A stretch of 64,000 bases of DNA from Lottia gigantea (taxonomy: Eukaryota > Mollusca > Gastropoda > Lottiidae): NCBI RefSeq assembly GCF_000327385.1, contig NW_008707965.1, forward strand, positions 562,787 through 626,786. Reading direction: 5' to 3'. This document shows positions 62,101 to 64,000 of the stretch, piece after piece. How positions within the stretch are numbered: the first letter of the stretch is position 1; each line of letters begins with the position of its first letter. The notes beneath the pieces were generated by a model that was given only the letters and a program-made list of their open reading frames with translations, made no database searches and was not told where the DNA came from. Made by a program: the position numbers and the translations under genes.

Positions 62101-63913
62101 CTGACCTTTTTCAGCCTGCGTCCCAACCGTAGTTTGAAAAGTATGTTATGTAGAACCTGGAACATGTTGTTACTCAGATTTCTTTAGACAACTGACCTAC
62201 TTCAGCTGATATCCCTACTGAAGTTTGTTAAGTAGTACTCATTCTCAAGGCGCACTTTAAGACAAGTTGGACTCAATTTTTACAGTAATATTATGGTCAA
62301 TGTTTGCACATCATAACCTGGGAATTCAAGTTGTCATGGAGACCATGCAATGGGTAACAGGTTCCACATTATAATGACTGATTACCAACAGTTAGATTAT
62401 TACATTGACTGAGACATCAGAAGTTGTTCGGTACACAAGAATGTTTTTTTCCATTGCAGGTTCTTTCAATAATAGTTTAAAATCTGTACGTAAAGAGAAT
62501 CCTGTTATAGGTGAAGTAGGAAATATATTTTTAAAACGGGTGAGTAACATCAGACCTAGGATTTGGTTTATAATAATAATAATATTTTTATTTCAAAAGG
62601 GTAAAAAAATTTAGGCCATACAATATTGATGAGTTTTAAGATAAGATCAAAACAAAATAAAATAAAATGTCATAAATACTGAACTCCCAGTAATATATCT
62701 TGTATGATATACAGTGTATGATGTTAATATTATGTGAATTTACTTGGTAAAGGCCACTTCACCAGCTGTTTTGATATGCATGTATATGACATAATTATAA
62801 GACAAGTAGAGCAGCTACTAGTGTTGAAAGGATACCAAGTAAGGGTTAACCAGAAGCTGTGCTTGAACAAAGTTTTCAGTGCTCAGAATGCTAGCTGTGC
62901 TTGAACAAAATTTTCAGTGCTCAGAATGCTAGCTGTGCTTGAACAAAGTTTTCAGTGCTCAGAATGCTAGCTGTTAAGATAGAATTTTTGTATGAATATT
63001 TGTAATGTGATATCTTTTTTATTATATATTTATAGTTTGATGGTGAAGAGGGAGAAACATTTAAGAATAATTGTGCAACATTTTGCCGTGGTCAATCTTT
63101 CGCTCTCGATGCTCTTAAAAAACAACAGAGGAAGGAACAACGGTTATCTCAATTTCTCAATGTAAGTTTTATAAATGTCAAACATCGTGAAAACTCATTA
63201 ATAGATGTTATAAAGCGTAATCCATAGCTGAATTAGATATAGCATTAACTTTAATAGTAATTAACAAGTTAAAATGATTCTTTATTAATGAAAATATAGT
63301 TATTGTCATGAAATATTAGAAAGAGAATACTCTTTCCATGTGGTAAACCATCACAACTTTCCAATATTATATATTGTAGGATGCTGAAAGTAATCCTCTA
63401 TGTCGACGTCTCCAATTAAAAGATTTAGTTCCAACTCAATTTCAACGTTTAACAAAATACCCATTATTAATAGAAAACCTTCTTAAATATACACAAAGTA
63501 AGTATAGTTTTGGTTCAAATAGTTTGTATCATTTACTGCCGTTAAGGGTGTCATAACGTACATCATTTGAGGGGCATAATTTAATTTGGAATGATTTATT
63601 CTATTGACAGCACCACTCTACTGACTGAATACCTATTCACAATTTATAAATGTTTGATCATAGAAAACATTTCTGATACAAAACATTCATCAGCTACCCT
63701 AACTAATTTCTATCAATTTCAGCCAATACTGATGAATATAGAAAATTAACTTTAGCACATCAAAAAACTAAAGAAATTTTAGCAGAGGTGAATCAATCGG
63801 TGAAAGAATTTGAAAATCATCAGAGATTGAAAATATTACAAAAGAAAATGGAAAAGAAGATTCCTCAAGATAGTCAAGAAATTAAACGTAAACAAGTTCA
63901 TGAGGACATGAAG
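5072..63913 (+). CDS. ARHGEF11/12: PDZ/RGS-like/C1/DH Rho guanine-nucleotide exchange factor (ARHGEF11/12 orthologue), 3'-incomplete, 30 coding exons
   Basis: Thirty exons on one strand join in a single frame with matching splice phases, giving about 1179 codons before the window ends. Domains in order (residues): RLSSLS motif 35-40, PDZ 70-147, coiled coil about 181-245, Ser/Thr-rich linker, acidic motif 410-419, RGS-like about 455-640, C1 669-718, charged linker, DH from about 950. The DH ends with RLTKYPLL (1099-1106) and a C-terminal helix. The family activates RhoA at the membrane: Galpha12/13 binds the RGS-like domain and the PDZ binds plexin-B-type tails. The PH domain and stop codon must lie past 64000. 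A C1 between RGS-like and DH is as in fly RhoGEF2 and worm RHGF-1, and is absent from vertebrate ARHGEF11/12. ATG 5072 is chosen because an in-frame TAG lies at 5033 with no ATG between. Residue numbers assume exon 10 is included and the 49554 microexon is not. Confidence 0.93.
5412..6866. repeat. 32-bp minisatellite, about 45 copies
   Basis: The unit begins cctaaataacgtatcataat and ends aatagaacataa. Most units are identical apart from g/a at the aatagaaca/aataaaaca position and c/t at acgta/atgta. A few units are shortened (near 6100 and 6310). It lies in intron 1, right after the first coding exon. Confidence 0.97.
7404..7761. mobile_element. Inverted-repeat element (MITE), arms about 115 bp
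   Basis: The left arm tttaaagtgatacta...aacataaaatt...tacctggtgtcataaa reappears inverted at the right end (7645-7761). Total about 358 bp, no coding capacity. The target duplication is masked because the ends are TTTAAA. Intron 1. Confidence 0.8.
8188..9090. repeat. 29-bp minisatellite, about 31 copies, with a five-unit higher-order repeat
   Basis: The core is gactagattgcaattctgac followed by a variable aagttcatc, aagtttata or aggtttata. A 28-bp variant starting gttag recurs at 8246, 8390, 8679 and 8823, i.e. intervals 144, 289 and 144, which fits a block of five units. Intron 1. Confidence 0.96.
11580..11668 (+). CDS. ARHGEF11/12: RhoGEF exon 2 (RLSSLS motif, linker to PDZ)
   Basis: Acceptor is tttttcag, donor is gtaagt, phase 2 in and phase 1 out. 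The joined codon gives R, followed by LSSLSAKDDLTKNRDSGDGG, which matches the DRLSSLSSL stretch before the PDZ of vertebrate ARHGEF11. The rest is Gly/Pro-rich and likely disordered. Higher GC than the flanking intron also marks it as coding. Confidence 0.88.
12050..12204 (+). CDS. ARHGEF11/12: RhoGEF exon 3 (first two thirds of PDZ)
   Basis: Encodes residues 66-117 with the PDZ carboxylate-binding loop GYGLTV (82-87, the GLGF-type loop), then VSGDNPVYVQSVKAEGAAA and GVQEGDKILK. This is close to the ARHGEF11/12 PDZ. Acceptor is attgcag, donor is gtaagg, phase 1 in and phase 0 out. Confidence 0.96.
12835..12960 (-). repeat. tRNA-derived SINE head, minus strand
   Basis: Read on the minus strand, an A-box-like tagcgagttgga is followed at tRNA spacing by a B-box-like gtgggtttgagttctcc. 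The downstream part would be the SINE body. Intron 3. Confidence 0.6.
13142..13268. mobile_element. Small inverted-repeat element with ggcccc-ttcacaaaa ends
   Basis: The left end ggccccaattcacaaaaaat pairs with the right end attttgtgaaactgggccc. About 127 bp, no coding capacity. The ends resemble the MITE-like sequence inside the 73-bp array at 18220. Intron 3. Confidence 0.7.
14898..15107. mobile_element. Hairpin MITE, copy 1
   Basis: The left arm tcagggacactgatagcatc...aatttgca pairs with the right arm tgcaaattgatgctttaagg...gtccctga. About 210 bp, foldback-like through most of its length. A second copy lies at 33345-33540. Intron 3. Confidence 0.8.
18121..18160. repeat. (TA)n microsatellite
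   Basis: Nearly pure TA repeat about 60 bp left of the 73-bp array. Confidence 0.95.
18220..18803. repeat. 73-bp tandem array, eight copies
   Basis: Units start at 18220, 18293, 18366, 18439, 18512, 18585, 18658 and 18731 (agaggtattgattgaaatca...) and are nearly identical, so the array is recent. Each unit carries gggctccattccacaaaaa, which looks like the end of a small inverted-repeat element. Intron 3, preceded by a TA-rich tract. Confidence 0.97.
20085..20190 (+). repeat. Fragment related to the CATT-tailed retroposon
   Basis: ggtgtcctggcaaaatttcc followed by ctcattcagcactg is shared with the core of the 54838 element. The rest differs, so this may be another subfamily. Confidence 0.4.
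20310..20367 (+). CDS. ARHGEF11/12: RhoGEF exon 4 (PDZ helix B)
   Basis: A 58-nt exon encoding VNGTLVTNRNHIDVVKLIK (118-136), almost identical to the family's VNGT-VTN--H--VVKLIK block. His128 is at the first position of helix alphaB, the residue that in class I PDZ domains contacts the Ser/Thr of the ligand. Acceptor is ttacag, donor is gtaagt, phase 0 in and phase 1 out. Confidence 0.96.
20440..20940. repeat. Degenerate roughly 24-bp tandem repeat (acatgtacacagtttacatt)
   Basis: Many imperfect copies of (a)acatgtacacagtttacattgaa follow exon 4. The order and period are loose, so the array is old. The open minus-strand frame here is a by-product of the repeat. Confidence 0.8.
25612..25664 (+). 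repeat. Dispersed short repeat, copy 2
   Basis: ggatttcgggttttgttttg then cagatcattagtacttgag, clearly related to copies at 2881 and 27125. Confidence 0.5.
26770..27340. repeat. ATTC/CATT-rich low-complexity region
   Basis: Scattered runs of ttcattcattcatt over about 570 bp, possibly several decayed retroposon tails. The open plus-strand frames here follow from the simple composition. Confidence 0.8.
27122..27172 (+). repeat. Dispersed short repeat, copy 3
   Basis: gttttgcggttcggatcatt followed by agtacttgg, the best preserved core of the family. It is inside the CATT-rich region. Confidence 0.5.
29845..29935 (-). repeat. tRNA-derived SINE remnant, minus strand
   Basis: On the minus strand tagtgagttggaatgt is followed by ttggtttgaatcaccc at A-box/B-box spacing. 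Its head resembles the copy at 12835-12960, suggesting one family. Intron 4. Confidence 0.55.
32740..33180. repeat. Degenerate roughly 166-bp tandem repeat, about 2.5-3 copies
   Basis: The block cctgatattccacata...gagaattctatgtcaaga recurs at 32755, 32921 and 33086 (offsets 166 and 165), with progressively weaker similarity. Intron 4. Confidence 0.75.
33345..33540. mobile_element. Hairpin MITE, copy 2 (right end lost)
   Basis: Shares aacactgatagcatcaattt and gaattgcaggaacc with copy 1. Inner arms ctaagtgtttgat and atcaaacacttag form a perfect stem. The right terminal block is missing. Intron 4. Confidence 0.75.
38260..38400 (-). repeat. tRNA-derived SINE remnant, minus strand
   Basis: On the minus strand gtgggtacgaatcctcctca is a strong B box. 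The A box is weaker (agcccagaagaca). The body after the B box shares a ccagtg-type stretch with similar mollusc SINEs as I recall them. Intron 4. Confidence 0.5.
38483..38808. mobile_element. MITE with TTAA-flanked ends
   Basis: Left TTAA-agggatagatagg...ccatttt, right aaaatggcctacatgtccca-TTAA in inverted orientation. About 326 bp and non-coding. A TTAA target would fit piggyBac- or Kolobok-type mobilisation. Intron 4. Confidence 0.65.
40072..40124. repeat. 18-bp tandem repeat, three copies
   Basis: taccatataacttagttt is repeated three times in direct succession. Confidence 0.93.
40260..40620. repeat. Degenerate roughly 120-bp tandem repeat, three copies
   Basis: The block with caagacta(g/a)a...agcaagga...aaggtgcata recurs with its ggtgca(t)a mark at about 40340, 40457 and 40579. 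Divergent, so old. Intron 4. Confidence 0.55.
41495..41552 (-). repeat. 3' end of the same CATT-tailed retroposon, minus strand
   Basis: The minus strand reads agtaggacgtaaaactccat and then cattcatt-like sequence, matching the end of the 54838-55016 element. The CATT-rich stretch at 41455-41500 may be related. Confidence 0.55.
44567..44697 (+). CDS. ARHGEF11/12: RhoGEF exon 5 (end of PDZ, start of linker)
   Basis: The split Ser codon, then GPLVALTLLG, completes the last PDZ strand (family: SG--VALTLLG). A Ser/Thr/Pro-rich linker follows, up to residue 180. Acceptor is aatttcag, donor is gtaagt, phase 1 in and phase 0 out. It is separated from exon 4 by a 24-kb intron, but phase and homology both support the join. 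Confidence 0.95.
45302..45382 (+). CDS. ARHGEF11/12: RhoGEF exon 6 (coiled coil, first part)
   Basis: Twenty-seven codons, phase 0 on both sides, encoding PEKDKELWQQKVHTIQAMCE and then QAREDHE. The peptide is strongly helical and charged. It matches the coiled-coil segment that follows the PDZ in ARHGEF11/12. Confidence 0.93.
45671..45796 (+). CDS. ARHGEF11/12: RhoGEF exon 7 (coiled coil, second part)
   Basis: Forty-two codons, phase 0 on both sides (acceptor tttgtag, donor gtgagt). Contains NSQLLEKERTVKRLEEQLKS with heptad-like leucines, consistent with a coiled coil, and ends in a Gly/Ser turn. Confidence 0.93.
46261..46332 (+). CDS. ARHGEF11/12: RhoGEF exon 8 (Ser/Thr-rich linker)
   Basis: Twenty-four codons, phase 0 on both sides (acceptor aatttcag, donor gtaagc): PSTPLSSMSDTDKSPMDQNS and four more. 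It has SP/TP sites and no fold. The support is frame continuity and splice sites rather than homology. Confidence 0.85.
47941..48111 (+). CDS. ARHGEF11/12: RhoGEF exon 9 (basic Ser-rich linker)
   Basis: Fifty-seven codons, phase 0 on both sides (acceptor ggtaacag, donor gtacca). The peptide is basic and Ser/Thr-rich, with SRSKSDVTSRRQ and then YVSYIGGSSNLSQ. GC is clearly above the surrounding intron. It is probably a flexible, phosphorylatable linker. Confidence 0.85.
48902..48937 (+). CDS. ARHGEF11/12: RhoGEF exon 10 (36-nt microexon, probably optional)
   Basis: A 12-codon, phase 0/0 candidate (PAIFPQRRSLKR) between acacgacag and a gtaaaa donor. Skipping it keeps the frame, so it may be alternatively spliced. 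Support is only the splice signals, the open frame and a plausible basic peptide; no homology is claimed. Confidence 0.55.
49554..49577 (+). CDS. ARHGEF11/12: Possible RhoGEF microexon with alternative acceptors (doubtful)
   Basis: The frame ending at acg|gtatgt (49577) is open back to about 49431. Three in-phase acceptors could start it: 49491 (29 codons), 49512 (22 codons) or 49554 (8 codons, LSMASLST, with the best pyrimidine tract). All are phase 0/0 and so compatible with the neighbouring exons. The peptide is not recognised, and this may be chance. Confidence 0.3.
49886..50047 (+). CDS. ARHGEF11/12: RhoGEF exon 12 (Ser/Pro-rich linker)
   Basis: Fifty-four codons, phase 0 on both sides (acceptor tattccag, donor gtaggt). 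The peptide is rich in S, P and T, with SDSPPTSPSISPTP and SSSSSKVDSGIE. It looks disordered, with several possible proline-directed phosphorylation sites. Exon number follows the optional microexon. Confidence 0.9.
50457..50528 (+). CDS. ARHGEF11/12: RhoGEF exon 13 (acidic motif before the RGS-like domain)
   Basis: Twenty-four codons, phase 0 on both sides. Contains IITIDDEDINSEEEI (residues 406-420). In p115-RhoGEF, ARHGEF11 and LARG an acidic stretch just before the RGS-like domain contacts Galpha12/13 and, in p115, is needed for GTPase activation. This exon is at the right place and charge to be its counterpart. Confidence 0.93.
51221..51283 (+). CDS. ARHGEF11/12: RhoGEF exon 14 (linker between acidic motif and RGS-like core)
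   Basis: Twenty-one codons, phase 0 on both sides (acceptor gtttacag, donor gtaata): LDGKRPVSPFLSKLHKSEVI and D. A single-exon linker, supported by frame and splice sites. Confidence 0.85.
51798..52046. mobile_element. Hairpin-ended element with GTCCGTCC tract
   Basis: Begins tatacgcctacatgaaatgt (self-complementary hairpin), then gtctgtccgtgggtccgtcc, and ends gtgggtgtata, the inverse of its start, followed by ttgcctggcaagc. I recall this layout as very common in mollusc genomes. Any frame open across it is not a gene. Intron between exons 14 and 15. Confidence 0.7.
52656..52763 (+). CDS. ARHGEF11/12: RhoGEF exon 15 (start of RGS-like domain)
   Basis: Encodes FSDITTLEKKPAHLGIFLHY and then LISNSDPSPV. 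This matches the conserved PAHLGVFL--(3-4)--S--DPSP opening of RGS-like domains in ARHGEF1/11/12. Acceptor is cttacag, donor is gtaagt, phase 0 on both sides. Confidence 0.96.
53176..53280 (+). CDS. ARHGEF11/12: RhoGEF exon 16 (RGS-like domain)
   Basis: Thirty-five codons, phase 0 on both sides (acceptor aattccag, donor gtaagt). FFYIISDQYNHAQGSSKDMR continues to WAYEIYSTFLAPNA. It corresponds to the helices after DPSP-LLFYL in the family. Confidence 0.95.
53349..53546. repeat. 99-bp tandem duplication in intron
   Basis: Two adjacent copies of a unit starting gaatttttgtcgagtcgcta differ at only a few bases, so the duplication is recent. It lies between exons 16 and 17. Confidence 0.95.
53725..53902 (+). 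CDS. ARHGEF11/12: RhoGEF exon 17 (RGS-like domain)
   Basis: Encodes PLSAGLGDNVITTIDSALTT up to LADFRQKKDLG. The end matches the family's DFRQKR--GLG junction. Acceptor is ttttgcag, donor is gtaagt, phase 0 in and phase 1 out. Confidence 0.95.
54271..54376 (+). CDS. ARHGEF11/12: RhoGEF exon 18 (RGS-like domain)
   Basis: The split Gly codon, then LGSIYGTHELRDDMDKQAES and on to NHLSVLT. LGSIYG resembles LGSLYG of p115-RhoGEF. Acceptor is tttttgtag, donor is gtaagt, phase 1 in and phase 2 out. Confidence 0.94.
54625..54796 (+). CDS. ARHGEF11/12: RhoGEF exon 19 (end of RGS-like domain, basic tail)
   Basis: Fifty-eight codons with the split codon: GEDKSDREQAMGWALATFLR, then a basic stretch with KDKRSIKFPITKTKTK leading into the C1. 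Acceptor is tatttcag, donor is gtatga, phase 2 in and phase 0 out. Confidence 0.94.
54838..55016 (+). repeat. Retroposon (SINE-like) copy with CATT-type 3' end
   Basis: Contains ggtcgttccgatgggacaat, aaggctgtgcatgttgaaga, gtcctggcaaaatttc and ends ggacataaaactccattcatt. This is a layout I recall from widespread mollusc repeats whose copies end in ATTC repeats. It lies between exons 19 and 20. Family name not known to me. Confidence 0.65.
55387..55495 (+). CDS. ARHGEF11/12: RhoGEF exon 20 (first half of C1 zinc finger)
   Basis: Encodes H669, C682, C685 and C699 of a C1 domain with the exact H-X12-C-X2-C-X13-C spacing. The LIWG-(3)-QG stretch typical of C1 domains is present. Acceptor is tttttcag, donor is gtaagt, phase 0 in and phase 1 out. 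Confidence 0.96.
55933..56079 (+). CDS. ARHGEF11/12: RhoGEF exon 21 (second half of C1, basic linker)
   Basis: Supplies C702, H707, C710 and C718, completing C-X2-C-X4-H-X2-C-X7-C. A basic Ser/Pro-rich linker follows (GKQKKSGKRASGMIPVIPSI, then RKFSNPNPSA). Acceptor is cattctag, donor is gtattg, phase 1 in and out. Confidence 0.96.
57054..57167 (+). CDS. ARHGEF11/12: RhoGEF exon 22 (linker)
   Basis: SSFTTVNEALREANISSDNK, then an acidic end DEEAEF. Phase 1 in and out (acceptor aactttag, donor gtaagt), so skipping would keep the frame. No fold is recognised. Confidence 0.88.
59738..59906 (+). CDS. ARHGEF11/12: RhoGEF exon 23 (linker; two in-frame acceptors)
   Basis: Starts at gcttcag|ag (59738) or, 27 nt later, at attcttcag|ct (59765). 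Both keep phase 1, so the protein would differ by nine residues (EFFPFTDSS). Downstream it encodes LQFIAGLPVGHSVKSIVNRY and then an acidic stretch GSEEDELEDTKDK. Donor gtaagt, phase 2 out. Confidence 0.85.
60216..60261 (+). CDS. ARHGEF11/12: RhoGEF exon 24 (46-nt basic linker)
   Basis: A 46-nt exon (KKEVGRSESMKGRMD after the split Lys), phase 2 in and phase 0 out (acceptor gttacag, donor gtaagt). Supported by exact phase fit on both sides. Confidence 0.82.
60412..60515 (+). CDS. ARHGEF11/12: RhoGEF exon 25 (basic then Ser-rich linker)
   Basis: KKDRDSKKRSKSDVDVDDST, then IKALNQSGSSSTSS. The acceptor follows a long T tract; donor is gtaagt; phase 0 in and phase 2 out. The lysine/arginine cluster is nuclear-localisation-like in composition, but this is not evidence of function. 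Confidence 0.85.
61338..61534 (+). CDS. ARHGEF11/12: RhoGEF exon 26 (acidic pre-DH region, start of DH)
   Basis: Sixty-six codons ending LKPKEKKRQEVLN. The DVENDLP and LKP-E-KRQEV-NE stretches match ARHGEF11/12 just before the DH. Acceptor is gtgtag, donor is gtattt, phase 2 in and phase 1 out. Confidence 0.95.
61865..62008 (+). CDS. ARHGEF11/12: RhoGEF exon 27 (DH domain, CR1)
   Basis: E-LVHTERAHVRNLKILDKLFF is the first conserved DH region. The Glu at the E-L-TE position (residue 960) contacts Rho in the family. Acceptor is atttcag, donor is gtaagt, phase 1 in and out. Confidence 0.96.
62460..62539 (+). CDS. ARHGEF11/12: RhoGEF exon 28 (DH domain)
   Basis: SFNNSLKSVRKENPVIGEVG, then NIFLKR, matching the family's R-E-P-I-EI-D--L-RFDG region. 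Acceptor is ttgcag, donor is gtgagt, phase 1 in and phase 0 out. Confidence 0.95.
62855..62974. repeat. 38-bp tandem repeat, three copies
   Basis: agctgtgcttgaacaaagtt...tcagtgctcagaatgct is repeated at 62855, 62893 and 62931, almost without differences, between exons 28 and 29 of the DH region. Confidence 0.95.
63036..63161 (+). CDS. ARHGEF11/12: RhoGEF exon 29 (DH domain, CR2)
   Basis: FDGEEGETFKNNCATFCRGQ, then SFALDALKKQQRKEQRLSQF. This aligns with FDG---E--Q--A-FC--QS-ALE--K--QRKE-R of LARG. Acceptor is tttatag, donor is gtaagt, phase 0 on both sides. Confidence 0.96.
63380..63497 (+). CDS. ARHGEF11/12: RhoGEF exon 30 (DH domain, CR3)
   Basis: DAESNPLCRRLQLKDLVPTQ, then FQRLTKYPLLIENLLKYTQ. 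This is the most conserved DH helix, with RLTKYPLL at 1099-1106. Acceptor is tattgtag, donor is gtaagt, phase 0 in and phase 1 out. Confidence 0.97.
63723..63913 (+). CDS. ARHGEF11/12: RhoGEF exon 31 (DH C-terminal helix, last exon in window)
   Basis: NTDEYRKLTLAHQKTKEILA continues through VNQSVKEFENHQRLKILQKK to KQVHEDMK, corresponding to the family's K-IHEG just before the PH domain. Donor gtatgg, phase 0. If that donor were not used, the frame would stop eight codons on, removing the PH domain; splicing is far more likely. Confidence 0.93.
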
Positions 63914-64000
63914 GTATGGGCTGTAAGGAAGAAAGTTTAACAGACATGTTTTACAAGGCTAAAGACTGATTATCTTGTATACCAGCTGATTCTTGGACAA

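Overview
This looks like a eukaryotic chromosome fragment: AT-rich, intron-dominated, with GT-AG splice sites and no prokaryotic gene structure. The repeats suggest a mollusc, possibly a gastropod. They include a hairpin element with GTCCGTCC motifs, a retroposon ending in a CATTCATT-type tail, tRNA-derived SINE remnants and many small inverted-repeat elements. The taxon is inference from repeat style and protein architecture.

I can support one host gene. It lies on the + strand, runs from about 5072 past the right edge, and fills nearly the whole window. It encodes a Rho guanine-nucleotide exchange factor orthologous to vertebrate ARHGEF11/ARHGEF12 (PDZ-RhoGEF, LARG), fly RhoGEF2 and worm RHGF-1. 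Thirty coding exons (plus one doubtful microexon) join in one reading frame of about 1179 codons with matching splice phases throughout. Domain order is N-terminal RLSSLS motif, PDZ, coiled coil, Ser/Thr-rich linker, acidic motif, RGS-like domain, C1 zinc finger, charged linker, DH domain. The PH domain and C-terminus should lie beyond 64000. By family knowledge, such proteins are recruited by plexin-type C-termini (PDZ) and activated Galpha12/13 (RGS-like), and they activate RhoA through DH-PH.

Layout: 1-5071 is upstream or 5' intronic DNA holding a 953-bp inverted-repeat DNA transposon with a 103-codon ORF. 5072-20367 holds exons 1-4 in large introns with three striking tandem arrays (32-bp, 29-bp and 73-bp units). 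20368-44566 is a 24-kb intron inside the PDZ coding region, with only old repeats. 44567-63913 is the exon-dense part, coding for the PDZ end through the DH domain.

No RNA gene, CRISPR array, operon or complete autonomous transposon was found. No clear promoter could be placed. The most interesting items are the C1-containing RhoGEF architecture, a five-unit higher-order minisatellite, a tandem array that seems to have grown from the end of a small transposon, and the transposon-borne ORF. I did not find convincing evidence of a wholly new biological system.
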